The notes below the pieces were generated by a model. The model was not told the origin of the DNA. It saw only the letters and a list, made by a program, of their open reading frames with translations, and ran no database searches. Of a stretch of DNA of 64,000 nt, positions 1 through 11,500 are shown one piece after another. The position numbers were made by a program, and so were the translations under genes. Source of the stretch: Endothia cerciana (lineage: Eukaryota > Ascomycota > Sordariomycetes > Diaporthales > Cryphonectriaceae); assembly GCA_026119935.1 (NCBI GenBank), contig JALRMH010000004.1, positions 496,001 to 560,000 of the forward strand. Reading direction: 5' to 3'. Position 1 is the stretch's first letter. Every line of letters begins with the position of its first letter.

Positions 1-711
1 CGTACGGTACAACGTACTCTCTCCCCCAGGTAGGTACATCGTGCCGCACCCAAAACTCGCGAGTCACCTAGGTACACAACACACCTGATAGTGCGGCAGG
101 AGGCGACAACTGGTCCGTGCTAGGCTGGTCCCTTCCCGGCCCAGGTGGGTGGCCGACCTGGCGACCCAGTTGACATTTGGCCGCTAGTGGCTGCCGTCTA
201 CAAAATCTTTTTCTCGCAGCTGAACCGGCTGACCTTCTCTCCCTTCCCAAACCAACATCACCAAACTCCCACATCAAACGACCCCCTTTCGTGTGTTCAG
301 TTCTCCCCTTTTCCTTTTGAAGAATCCATTTTTTGTTTCTTCGAGAGGATTACTGAAGCCTTCTCATCCGGGGCCTTCTACTGCATAATCACAAAAAAGC
401 GTGTCGCGAGACCACATAGACGGGCGCCGACGACGAAACGAGACGAGACGAGACGAGACGAGAAGTTCTGATTTTTTTCGAGACCTTCTTTTCTCTCTGT
501 TTTCTTCTGGTTCTGCCTTCTTGCGACGAGCAGCACCACGTAGACTCTCCTTGCGACGCCACTTTCCGTTCACTTTTTCCTTTCTTCGACTCGAGACCGC
601 CTCGCGTTTACAAGGAAGGTGAATGACTTCAGTCCACAACCCCACCACTTGAGCAAACGAAGGTCAACAACACGAGAGCCTGTTCGGTTAAACACGACCT
701 CCATCGCAATC
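1..711 (+). promoter_or_regulatory. Promoter and 5' leader region of the DED1 gene
   Basis: No protein gene was recognised before the helicase start codon at 712. From about 230 the sequence becomes rich in C/T tracts, common in promoters and leaders of strongly expressed fungal genes. A short tandem repeat of a GACGA unit lies at 436-463. The frame of the helicase is open upstream to a GTG at 619, but there is no in-frame ATG, so 712 is taken as the start. Confidence 0.5.
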
Positions 712-2887
712 ATGGCTGATCAGTTGAATATGGGCGGTCTGTCCCTTGGCGACGGTCAAGGACGCCCAGCCTACATTCCTCCCCACATGCGTGGAAAGAT
801 GGGCGGTCCAGGTGGTCCTCCCCCAGGCCCTCCAGGCCCTCCTGGTCCTCCTGGCCCTCCTGGCCCTCTTGGCCCTCCTGGCCCTGGTCCTAACATGAAC
901 GGTGGCCTCAACAACAGCGCCTGGAACAAGTATGTCGCCTTTTCTCTATGCTCTTGTCTTCTTCTGGCGTTAATGTGATGGCGGTGATACTAATCGTCTC
1001 CGCTCTAGCAACAGCAGCTTTAACGCCGGCAACAACTTCGATGGTCCTCCTCCTCCTCCTCCTCGACAGAGCTACGGCGGCGGTGGTCGCGGCGGCTACG
1101 GCGGCCGAGGTGGCATCAACACCAACGCCTACTCTGGTGGGCGCGGTGGCGGCTACGGAGGTAGGTCTTCTGCAGCCGGCTCCGGCGACGGCAGGTGGGA
1201 AGTGGACCCCGCCGATGGCAAGGGAAAACACGTCCCTGGCCCGCCCAACCCTCGCGTCGAGCGTGAGCTCTTTGGCACTGCCGACGACCCTTCCAAGCAA
1301 CACACCGGTATCAACTTTGAGAAGTACGACGACATTCCCGTCGAGGCTTCCGGCCACGACGTGCCCGAGCCTGTCCTCGAGTTCACCAACCCACCCCTGG
1401 ATGACCACCTGATCACCAACATCGGCATGGCTCGCTACAAGATCCCCACCCCTGTGCAGAAGTACTCCATCCCCATCGTCATGGGCGGCCGTGACCTGAT
1501 GGCCTGTGCCCAGACCGGTTCTGGCAAGACTGGTGGTTTCCTCTTCCCCATCCTATCCCAAGCCTTCCAGACCGGCCCCTCGGACGTCGTGAATGACCCC
1601 ATGCCTGGCGGTCAGTTCGGCAACCGTAGCCGCAAGGCCTACCCTACCTCACTCATCCTCGCCCCTACCCGTGAGCTGGTGTCCCAGATCTACGAAGAGG
1701 CGAGGAAGTTCGCCTACCGCTCCTGGGTCCGACCTTGCGTCGTCTACGGTGGTGCCGACATCGGCAGTCAGCTTCGCCAGATCGAGCGTGGCTGCGACCT
1801 CTTGGTGGCTACCCCGGGACGATTGGTCGACCTCATAGAGCGTGGTCGCATTTCCTTGAAGGCCATCAAGTACCTCGTCCTCGATGAGGCTGATCGCATG
1901 CTTGACATGGGTTTTGAGCCCCAGATCCGACGCATCGTGGAGGGCGAGGACATGCCTGGCGTCAGCGATCGCCAGACGCTCATGTTTTCTGCCACTTTCC
2001 CGCGCGACATCCAGATGCTTGCCCGCGACTTCCTGAAGGACTACATCTTCCTCTCGGTCGGACGTGTCGGTTCTACCTCTGAGAACATTACTCAGAAGGT
2101 CGAGTATGTCGAGGACATGGACAAGCGCTCTGTCCTGCTGGACATTCTCCACACACACTCCGGTGGTCTGACACTCATCTTCGTCGAGACCAAGCGCATG
2201 GCAGACTCCCTGTCCGAGTTCCTCATCAACCAGCAATTCCCCGCCACCTCCATCCACGGTGACCGCACCCAACGCGAGCGTGAGCGTGCTCTGGAGATGT
2301 TCCGCAACGCTCGCTGCCCCATCCTCGTCGCCACTGCTGTCGCTGCTCGTGGTCTTGATATCCCCAACGTCACGCACGTCGTGAACTACGATCTGCCCAC
2401 TGATATTGATGACTACGTTCACCGTATCGGTCGTACCGGCCGTGCTGGTAACACTGGTATCTCTACCGCATTCTTCAACCGCGGCAATAGGGGTGTCGTA
2501 CGTGACCTCATCGAGCTTCTCAAGGAGGCCAACCAGGAGGTTCCCTCATTCCTCGAGACCATCGCTCGCGAGTCATCCTTCGGCGGTGGTGGCGGCGGCC
2601 GAGGTGGTGGTCGGGGCCGTGGTCGTGGCGGTGGTTCTCGCTTGGGCGGTACTGATGCCCGTCGTGGTGGCGGTGGCGGTGGCGGTGGCTTCGCCGGCGG
2701 CTTCGGCGGCCCACCACAAAACTCCGGCTACGGTGGTGGTGGCGGCAGCTGGGGTGGTGCTCCCTCCTATGGCGGCGGCGCTGGTGGCTACGGCGGCGGC
2801 GGCGGCTACAGCGGCGGCGGTGGTGGTGGCTACGGAGGCGGTAGCTACGGCAATCCCGGCGGCCCAGGTGGCAACTCCTGGTGGTAA
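712..2887 (+). CDS. DED1: ATP-dependent RNA helicase DED1 (DEAD-box)
   Basis: Exons 712-929 and 1009-2887 give 698 residues; the 79-nt intron has a GTATGT donor and a TACTAAT branch site. This cytoplasmic helicase family unwinds mRNA leaders during translation initiation. The N-terminus has the conserved RPAYIPPHMR motif (about residues 18-27), then a Pro-Pro-Gly repeat. The helicase core shows motif I AQTGSGKT (240-247), Ia PTRELV, TPGR, DEAD (365-368), SAT (400-402) and motif VI HRIGRTGR (544-551). The tail is a long Gly-rich RGG/GGYGG region ending at the TAA. The Q-motif (PTPVQ) lies just before motif I. Length is close to that of other fungal members (yeast about 600), the extra being low-complexity sequence. 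Large ORFs on the opposite strand are codon-bias mirrors. Confidence 0.97.
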
Positions 2888-4271
2888 ACTGGACACCGAT
2901 CTTTCCACGTCCGACGACGACATTTCCTTATCGGTTTCTTTCTTTGCACGGCATGGTCGCTCAGTACATACTTTACTTGCGAGTCGCCACCCATCATCTT
3001 CATTTTTCCGGACAAAGACGGCGGCGCGTACATGACCAAAACGGATCCGGATCTCAAGCTGGATCTTGCTAGAGTTGGCATGCTCAAGATCCTCGCATGG
3101 GTCTCATGCATACCAGCATTTGCGTTTGTTTTCTGCACGGCCCTGGAATCCTTCTTGATACCCTTTAGATGAGGAATCTTCCGGACTGCCATGGACGCGG
3201 AATGCAGAAGGCAAGTGAGGCGTGCTGCTACGAGCGCATGCACCTGTCTGGGGCACATCCCGCCCTAGCACAGTTCGACGCATTATGACGGTCATGTTTT
3301 TACGCGCTTCACACCAAGAGGAATTTGGCCTGATAGATGGGCCGTGGTGAACTTTCACCACGCTGTGGTTTTTGCCTTTACTTCGTGGAACGCAACAGGA
3401 CATAATAGACAAAAGTGGATTTCTCGGATCTCTGGTCGGGACGACTCAAAGTCTACGGCATGCATGGGGAACGTTGATAGACAAGATAGACGGGCTAATT
3501 AGGGGCACAAAAACAGCTGGGAGAAGCGCCAGACTTCCACATTACGACAGGGCGAGCGAGGCTTTTTTTTTCTCTTGATACAAAGGATCAATAGAGAGAC
3601 AGGGCCTGCTGGCTCGCAACGGGTTTTCATGCTGGGCGAGAGCATGGGCACTACACATATGGAAGGATTTTCGACTGTCGCTCTTCCTAGGTGGAGGAAG
3701 GCTTACTACAACTACTCAGCCGGGTTCTTTGTCGAGATGGACGGAACGGAAACGGAAGAAAACGACTTGATGGATGAGCTTGGTCATCCTCAACGGGCAA
3801 CTCGACGAGGGAATTGGCTGAGGAAGAATCGGGCTCTATGACTGCGAGTTCCCCCTGGTAGACATGATTGTCTCACTGGCGGACTTGAGATATCCGCAAC
3901 AAAAATAAATTTGCCGCCTTTGCACTATACCGAGTTCCCATACTGTTCGTGATGTAACGTGTGGTGGATTGATGTGCTTGATCTGGTGATGTGCCTTGGT
4001 CCACGGATCAAGGCGATGCGCCCCCTCGGACTCGAGCCTGGCATCTGGTGTAGATGAGTAGACGTGGTTGAGAGACAGTAGGTACAACTTATGAGCAATG
4101 TGTGCCTCGTCGCACACAATAGCACATGGATGATCTATTGTATCTTTCGACTCGTACACCTTCCTTCTGCTCGCCAGCGACACTGATCCCCCCATCCACT
4201 TGCCATGCCTGTCTTGCCCCTGCCCGGTCCTCTACCTCACACATCACCTCGCCGCGCACGTCCCAGTCTCG
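2888..4271. other. Intergenic region between two converging genes
   Basis: This stretch must hold the 3' ends of the helicase and UreF transcripts. ORFs are short and share no recognisable motif. An AATAAA lies near 3904, on the plus strand. No RNA gene or repeat was seen. Confidence 0.4.
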
Positions 4272-5333
4272 TCAACTATTGAATATCCGACTGTACAGCA
4301 CCTCGTGCCGTCCCACCCACAGATCCATCACCGGCACGCCCTGGCCCGCCTCCTCAGGCGGCGTATCCCACTCCCTCTCGATCGCGGCCGCGATCATCCC
4401 CTGGGTGCCGGCCGACGCCAGCACCTTCTGCGCCGCGTACGGGCCCATCAGGTTCGCCCGCACGGCGGCGGACACGAGGGCCTTGACGTGGCCCAGCATG
4501 AAGACGTACGCCGTCTGGTGCAGCGACAGGCCGAGGACGGAGGCGGTGACGCCGAAGAGCGGGGCGAGGTGCGCCGCCACCGGCGGGAGGCCGGTAGCGT
4601 CCCAAGTCCTGGACGGGGTGCGGAGGAGCCCGGCGTAGTCGGTGAGGGCCTGCTGCGCCGGGGAGGGTGCCGGGTGGGAGGAGGAGGAGGGACCTGGGGC
4701 GAGGGAGGACGAGGAGGCGAATGACCGCTCCCAGATCCCCAGCAGCGCCCGCCCCTGCGCGACGCTCGCGCGTTTGCCGACCGTGCAGACGATCGCCGCG
4801 TCGAGGGCGTCGTCGAGCTCGGCCAGGCGCGCGGGGACGCGGTGCGCGGTGAGGAGGAAAGGGAGGGTCGTCGAGGCGTAGGACGATATGGAGAGGGGGA
4901 GGAAAAGGTCGAATGACGACGGTGCGTGGCCGTCAGGCTGAGAGGGTGCGGAGGAGGGTCTGAAGGGGTTGAGGCGGCTGTGTGCGAGGTAAGACTCCAG
5001 ACCGCTGCTGAAGGCGAAGGAGCCCAAGGGCAGGGCGGAGTCCGAGAGGAGGAGCAGGAAGTGTGTTGTTGTGTTCAGAAGGGGTGCTGGAGGTCTCATT
5101 AGCGAGTATGTCAGATTGCGTAGACAGCGGGACTTGCCTCTCGAAAGGAGCGTGAGTGGTCGATGAGAACCGTCCGGGCGAGCATCATGAGAAGCTTCGC
5201 CATTGATGGCGCCGGTATCGCGGGCCTTCAGGCGGGCCTTTGCCTGTGCTAACTTTGCCTCCAGCTCAAGAATCTCATTTTCAACGAGTTGAGTGGAGTC
5301 GCTGTCGAGCTCCGCGGCGTTTGTAGAGCTCAT
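4272..5333 (-). CDS. Urease accessory protein UreF
   Basis: UreF is a chaperone that, with UreD and UreG, delivers nickel to the urease active site. The diagnostic stretch with the core SDSALPLGSFAFSSGLE follows a short N-terminal helix (ELEAKLAQAKARLKA). The C-terminal part has the family's conserved SLHQTAYVFMLGHVKAL and ends with a YSRIFNS-type tail. The frame is open from 5333 to 4272 (353 codons), but a 51-nt, in-frame GC-AG intron is likely at 5137-5087 (AG/GCAAGT donor, CTAAT branch, CCAG acceptor). Removing it gives exons 5333-5138 and 5086-4272, 336 residues, and joins SR to APLLNTTTHF just before the UreF core. The Ser/Pro-rich loops inside the fold are typical of fungal forms. The family call is firm; the splice is inferred. 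Confidence 0.93.
   Translation of the reverse strand: MSSTNAAELDSDSTQLVENEILELEAKLAQAKARLKARDTGAINGEASHDARPDGSHRPLTLLSRGKSRCLRNLTYSLMRPPAPLLNTTTHFLLLLSDSALPLGSFAFSSGLESYLAHSRLNPFRPSSAPSQPDGHAPSSFDLFLPLSISSYASTTLPFLLTAHRVPARLAELDDALDAAIVCTVGKRASVAQGRALLGIWERSFASSSSLAPGPSSSSHPAPSPAQQALTDYAGLLRTPSRTWDATGLPPVAAHLAPLFGVTASVLGLSLHQTAYVFMLGHVKALVSAAVRANLMGPYAAQKVLASAGTQGMIAAAIEREWDTPPEEAGQGVPVMDLWVGRHEVLYSRIFNS
5087..5137 (-). other. Probable GC-AG intron in ureF
   Basis: The donor context AG/GCAAGT differs from the ideal GT donor only at the second intron base. A CTAAT branch-like motif sits ten or so bases before the CCAG acceptor. The length is 51 nt, a multiple of three with no stop, so a simple ORF caller would read straight through it and insert 17 extra residues. 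Splicing restores a smooth lead into the UreF core. Confidence 0.7.
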
Positions 5334-5676
5334 ACTCGGATTTGATGGTCATGGTGAAAGTGTGCATGCGGATGAAATGTGGATGGTATCTCTTAGTTCC
5401 AAATTATGATATGACTGAGGCTACGGGGCAAACGCTCTCAACAAGCCCCCTAAACATCTACACCCTAATCCAACACACAACGCGATAGACTGGTTCCTAA
5501 TCATGAATCATGAAAGAGTCCTCGGAGTAGTCACTTTGTTCTCCCATAATATACCTGACTCCAGCCTTTCGAAGAGACGTCAATGTCGTGGCCGCATGCA
5601 ATATCGCTGATCCAAATCATGAGAAACCCCTGCAGTCTTAATCCCGCTACGCCTCTTCCAGTCCAAGCAGAGTGTC
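5334..5676. other. Intergenic: ureF upstream region and cut12 3' end
   Basis: This is a 343-bp space between two minus-strand genes. It should contain the ureF promoter and the terminator of the Cut12-type gene. No ORF or repeat of note. Confidence 0.4.
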
Positions 5677-7646
5677 CTACGGCCTCATATTCTCCTTTCC
5701 TGCAATCGTCGTCCTCTCCCGGGCCTTCCTCCTCTCAGCCCTCTTTTGCTCGAGCCTGGCAATAGCAGCAGCTCGTCTGTCAGAAGAGATTGCTGACCTT
5801 AGAAGGGCATCCCGGGTCGATGCAAAATTGAGCTTGGGCTCGGGGTCCGACTCGCTGTCGAGGGCTCGCTCTGTAGTCAGGCGCAATTGACTCTTGCTGC
5901 TCATTCTCGCCAGGGCCACAGAACGTGGTGTAGACCGTTCTTTTGGTGTCGCCTGTTTGTCGACAAACTTCCCAGATATTGTTCTCTTGTTGCCACGGGA
6001 GATCGAGCGCCCAAGAGGGGTTTCCGCTTCCTTGATCGACGCAAGATGTCGATGTTGCAGTAGATCGAGGGTGTCGTCATCGAACTTAGGCGTCTTGATG
6101 GACTTGGCCCTCAGCTCGACGCTGGACTTTCGCTGGACGGGCGATTTGAACTCTGATGCCCTCTTGAACTCTGATCGCAGCTGATTGATAGTGACACTAG
6201 CGTCTTCCATCTCACGACGGCGCGCCTCCTGCTCGCTGTTGAGCTTGCTCTGCACATCTTCGAGCTTCTTCGTCCAGGGGTTTGGTGCCTCATGGCCCGT
6301 AGACAGCGACTGCAAACCCTCTCTGAGCAGCTCAGAGTCGCCAGATTTGGATGTCCTCTGGGCTCGTTTGAGATCTGCAACTTCTTCTCTTAAGGCCTTG
6401 TTCTTATCCTTCAGAGCGTCGTAATCGGCCTTGAGCTTATCGTACTGAGCGTCCTTCCTGCTCAACTTTCGCTCAAGCTCCTTCTTTTCAGCCTCATGTT
6501 CCTTTTCCCGCTTCTCGACAGCGCTCAGGTCTGATTTAAGGCGCTGGAGGGTCTGACGCAGCTCGCCCAGCTCTTTCACCTGCTCACGGGCCGTTCGTGT
6601 TGATGTGCCTTCACGCCGTCGGCCATTCTCATCTGCTCCGTAGCCCGAGTCCTTCAGCAGAGCCTCCAGCTCTTCGACCTGATTTCTATACTGCACAGCG
6701 AGTGCCGTCTGCTGAGTCAGGTCTTTCATGAGCTTCCTGTCATCCCGAGCACCTCCGCCCTTGCCCTGTTGGGCCCCAATCTGGCCCGCCAACTCTGTGA
6801 TCTTCTTCTCCATCTCAACAACCTTTGTCTGCTCCTCCCTGAGTCGCTCATTCAAGTTGAGAGCCTCCGCGTCCTTGGCCTTGGCGTACGACTTGGCGAG
6901 TTGCTTGTACTTAACAAGCTTCTCCATCTCCACCCGCGCCTCCTCGTGATACTTCTGAAACTCCCCTTTCCAGTACCGGCCGGACTGCGAACGCGGCTCA
7001 TTCAGGTCGACCGTGATGTCCGGGTCGCGATCGAGCTCATCAACCTCCTCCCACGCGTCATCGGAGTAATCATCGTCCATTTTCGGGTCGAACTCAAGTT
7101 TGCGCGCGCCGTCCTCGCCTGAGTTTCGAACATCTCTCCGCTTGCGCGAGTTCTCCAGGGCTTCCTGCAGTTTTGTTCGTGGGCGGGAGCGGGCAGCGCC
7201 GTCACCTGCGTCGCTCAGCAGGCCGGTGTTGGCCTTGACGTCGCGACCGAAGGAGACGCGTTTCCTGCGCGACGTACCGGTGCCGGGAGTCAGGAGGATG
7301 CCTTGCGGTTTCGTAGGGGACTCGAACTGGTTGCTGTTAGGGATGGTAGGTATAGACGTGGTCATCCCGGGCTTCGCTGCGTCTGCCTTGGCCTCTTGCT
7401 TGGCAGGAGCCCCCTTGAGGGGCGCTGGAGTGCCAAAGAGGGCGCGCTTGAAAGCTCGTGCTGCGAAGACGGGAGCTGGGGTATCTGGTTGCTCAACAAA
7501 GGTGTCATCTGCAAAAAAGAACATGTTAGCAGACGCATACGAGCCCACGTGCCCGGGAGGAGAGGCTTCTAGTTACCTGGGCCAGGAACTGGAGGCGCGT
7601 TGGCAGACGCGTTCCCCGTCGCCTTATTTAATGCCCACCCAAGCAT
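5677..7646 (-). CDS. Cut12-domain spindle pole body protein
   Basis: Exons 7646-7577 and 7508-5677 give 633 residues. The 68-nt intron (GTAACT..TTTTTTGCAG) joins an N-terminal MLGWALNKATGN to the conserved DDTFVEQPDTPAPVFA segment, so the true ATG is 7646 rather than one inside the intron. In fission yeast Cut12 sits at the spindle pole body and helps start mitotic entry; fungal relatives share the N-terminal Cut12 domain seen here (FVEQPDTPAPVFAARAFKRALFGTPAP, about residues 27-53) and a KRVSFGRDVK motif. The centre, roughly 210-450, is a long Lys/Glu/Arg-rich coiled coil. The C-terminus is basic and Ser/Thr-Pro rich, suggesting phosphorylation sites. The family is clear; detailed function is by analogy. 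Confidence 0.88.
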
Positions 7647-8302
7647 CGTGCTGCCAATCGAGGATCTGGAGGTGTGTGATTATTATTCTCCAGGGTCGAT
7701 TGTAAACATTGATCGCCTCGGACTGGCCTTGTAGCAGGTATCAACCGAGGAGTTAGGAGGATATCATGAGGGTTAGACGGTCTATCGCGGATGTAAAAGG
7801 TTCAGATTGCAAAAGGTTCAGGGGTTGTTTACTTACTATAGTAGACGCTGGGGCAACGCTGCAGTGGTATGGAGTGTTGTACTGCGATCGTTTTAGCGCC
7901 TAGTGGAGGGGTCCCCACCCCAGGCCTGCAAGTACCCAGGTACTTCAGCCCTACGGTGCCCCAACTCACCTCACTGGTCTGAACTTCGACGAGCTTGGCA
8001 AGTTAGAGTCACCTATCGTCGTATCGTCAACTTTCTCCATTCGTCGTCACATTTTCAACCTCATTCTTTACTCAGCACTGTATCAATCTGTTTATGTTGT
8101 TATCATTATCATGGGCACATCTATTTGAAATATCGCAGCCTTCTTTTGGGCTGTGGAGCTTCTTGTCATCCACTGTCAATGCGAAGAAAAGCACCTTCGC
8201 ATCAACCTCAGCACTTACCTCTTACTGGCCACCACTTCTCACTCCACCACATTTGGATCGCCTCTGCCCCCTACCCACTCAATCCACAACCTGAGCTGGA
8301 CA
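7647..8302. promoter_or_regulatory. Shared divergent promoter, cut12-type gene and GCN2
   Basis: A 656-bp space separates the two start codons, so both promoters must lie here. The GCN2 side holds three upstream ATGs (see the uORF entry). No TATA box was identified with confidence. Confidence 0.5.
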
Positions 8303-8583
8303 ATGGCTGGAAAGAAGAAGGGGCAGCTGAAGAAGGCTGCCCAAGAGAAGGACGTCAAGGACAACGGTCACGCCTCGGCTGGTCCAGCACCCGCACCAGC
8401 ACCACACCCAGGACCGTCCAGCGGCGGCACTGTCGCGACCAAGTACGAGGAACTCCAGAGCAACGAGGTGCTAGCTTTGCAAGCCATCTACCAAGACGAC
8501 TTCATCGAGCAAAAGGGCTCTCATGTTGCCTGGAAGAAGTCAGAGCCAACCTTCCAAATTCACATCAGCTCTCCCTCAGATGA
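8094..8583 (+). promoter_or_regulatory. Upstream ORFs in the putative GCN2 leader
   Basis: Three ATGs precede the GCN2 start at 8303. ATG 8094 opens 66 codons and stops at 8294, eight bases before the GCN2 ATG. ATG 8111 opens five codons. ATG 8179 is in a third frame and overlaps the GCN2 start, stopping at 8583. If the mRNA begins upstream of 8094 and is unspliced, scanning ribosomes would meet these first, so they could lower GCN2 synthesis. The transcription start is not visible from sequence. Confidence 0.4.
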
Positions 8584-11500
8584 GAGCATAAGTGTAAATT
8601 TGGGTGTTGTTCTGGTGGCAACCTACCCAAAATCACCACCATTGCTCAGCTTGAGCGATCATGAGAGCCTTCGCGAGGCAACACTTTTCAAGGTTCAAAA
8701 GTTTGTCGAGACACAGCCCGAAATCTTCGCCAAGGAGGAGCAGGAGATGATTTTCCGCATCGTTGAAGGCATCCAAGAGATTCTGCAGGAAGCTGCTGAG
8801 GCCAAGGCAGCTGGAAAGGCGCTTCCAACACTTGAAGAGGAGCGCGCAGCTCACACAGCCGCTATGGCCAAACAGGAGGAGGAGCTAAAGGAGCAAGAGG
8901 CGAAGAAGCGAATGGAAGACTCCAAGGAAGAGGATCGTGTCCTTCACGAGATGCTTCAGGAGGAACTGAAGCGCAAACGCGACAAGGAGAAGGAGGCGAG
9001 GCGCAAGAACCGACCCATCGGCGTTTCCTTCACGGTGCCCGCTGACGACACGCAGGACTCAGAGGTTGAGGTGATCACCTTCGATCAAACCTGCTCGCTG
9101 ACGGACGCTAGGGGCCACATCAGCATGTTCAACGCTGTCAATAGCAAGGAGCACTTCCTTCGTGGTCCCACCACCACAGTCCACGAAGTGCGCCCCATTC
9201 TGCCTACAGGCCAGAAGCGACCACGGCTGGTGTTGAAGCAGGTGAAGGTCCATGCCGCTGGCAAAGAGCAAGCCCAGTTCAGGAAGCAGCTCAGAGCACT
9301 AGAGTCTCAACTGGAGTCCATGAAGCAAGTGCGGCACCAGGCGATTATCGAAGTGCTTGACTACAGGATTGACCGTACGGCCCTTGCCGGTGACGATACC
9401 AATGCTATGAGCTGGAACGTCATGGTGCTGAGCCCGCTTGCTGAGCCCGGCTCACTCGAGACATTGTTGAGAACGTTTCCCATGGACGTCAACAGGGCTC
9501 GCAGCTGGATTGTCAGTCTCCTCGATGCCATCAGCTGGCTCCACACTCGAGAGATCATCCATCAAGACATCCACTTGGGCAATATCCTGATTGTCACGAG
9601 TTCTACAGGTGACATGGCTCCCAAGCTGGCAGATATTGCATATCAGAGAGAGCTGCATAATCTCACAACAGCCAAGACGGCGACCTCCATGACGGATGCG
9701 AGATCTGCTTATTGGTTTCCCCCAGAGATTGCAGCGGCATCGAATCCGCAATACACCCAGAAGACAGACATCTGGGACTTTGGAGTCGTCTTTCTTCAAA
9801 TGATCCTAGGTGTCGATGTGGCGCAGAAACACACCTCACCCGACAACCTCATGGCTTCGTCTCCTCTTTCTCGTCCTTTGGAGGAGTTAGTCTCGTGCTT
9901 TTTCAAGCCCGAACCGAAGAAGAGACCTCGCGCATTCGAGCTCAGCACGAGTGAATTCCTGGCGACCGACGCTTCCATTTTTGAGCAGCAAGACCCGGAC
10001 ACCGAAACCAGCAGCACACTCGCTCCACTGTCCTCGATCACACCAGCACATAGCAGGCTGAGGCACGACTCCTTCAACACGCGCGGCCCTTTTGCATCAA
10101 GATATAAGGAAGACTTCGTGGAAGAGGGCAGACTCGGCAAGGGAGGTTTCGGAGAGGTTGTCAAGGCCCGCAAGAAGCTAGACGGCCAGATCTATGGTAA
10201 GATAGATTCCCCATTCTCACTCCCTGATTTTAGTCCTCCGAAGGTTGTTTTAACGTCTCCGCACCCTTCCAACATCTCCTCCTACTATCAGAACCTTGTC
10301 CTCCTTAGCAAGATGGGTGCTAATCGCTATGCTGAACAGCTATCAAGAAGATCAGCCAACGGTCTCGAGAGGGCTTGACGGAAGTGTTGAAGGAAGTACG
10401 AGTGTTGTCTCAGTTGAGCCATCCTGCCGTTGTGCGCTACTTCAATACTTGGCTGGAAGAGGTCCATGATTCATCTGATTTTGACGATACCTCGACCGAT
10501 GCCGACACTGCAGAGTTTTCACAGGACGCTGCCTCGGATTTCAATATCCAGTTCGAAGAGAGCCAGGGTGGATTGGATTACATCTCGTCCAGCCGGCATG
10601 GGGCCGGGCTCACGATCGAGTTCGAGCAAGCCGACAGTGAAGCAGTGGAGGATGATGACGAAGAAGATGAGGACGAGGATGAGGACGAGTCGGATGAAGA
10701 GGAAGAGGACGACTCGGACGAAGACTCACAGGCCGGAAACAAATTGACTGTGCTTGGCCGAACACATGAGCGCCGATTGAGCCACCGACCCTTCAGGACA
10801 GTTCTGTACATCTCCATGGAGTACTGTGATAAGCGGACTCTCCGTGACCTCGTCTCCAACAACCTCCTGACAGATAAGACCGAAGTCTGGCGACTGTTTC
10901 GTCAGATCCTGCAAGGTCTGGCGCACATTCACAGCCTCAACGTTGTCCATCGCGATCTCAAACCAGACAATGTCTTCATCAGCGTCGGTCCGGATGGTGT
11001 TAACAACGTCAAGATCGGTGATTTTGGACTCGCCAGCAAGGGCCAAATCGCGGCCGTTCAGGCAGGCCATGCTACGTCCGATCAAGTAGATCAGACCAGG
11101 AGCGTAGGCACGTCCGTGTACGTCGCGCCCGAGGTGAGATCAGGCGGCACCGGAAACTACACTACGAAGGTCGACATGTACTCACTCGGTATCATGTTCT
11201 TCGAGATGTGCTACCATCCTATGCTGGGTATGGAACGAGCATTAGTGCTGGAGGACGTTCGCAAGCCGCATCCTGTCTTGCCCTCGGATTTCGATTTTGG
11301 AACCGCACAGGCAGAGATAATCCTGTCGTTGGTGGTTCACAACCCCAAAGAGCGCCCATCGAGCGCCGCACTCTTGGAGTCTAACAAACTCCCGGACGAA
11401 ATGGAGAGCGACACAGTCCGACGTGCTATCGCAGCCATCACAGATCCCAACTCTGCATTCTACCCAAAGGTGCTCTCAACGCTCTTCTCTATAAAAATGG

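Noticed and set aside
1649..2422. 257-codon ORF opposite DED1
   Set aside because: Same reason: shadow of the helicase coding strand.
10197..10339. Separate 741-aa protein ending near 10378 before GCN2 kinase
   Set aside because: The apparent stop lies downstream of an unremoved 143-nt intron; splicing joins the kinase G-loop to its lysine, giving a single GCN2.
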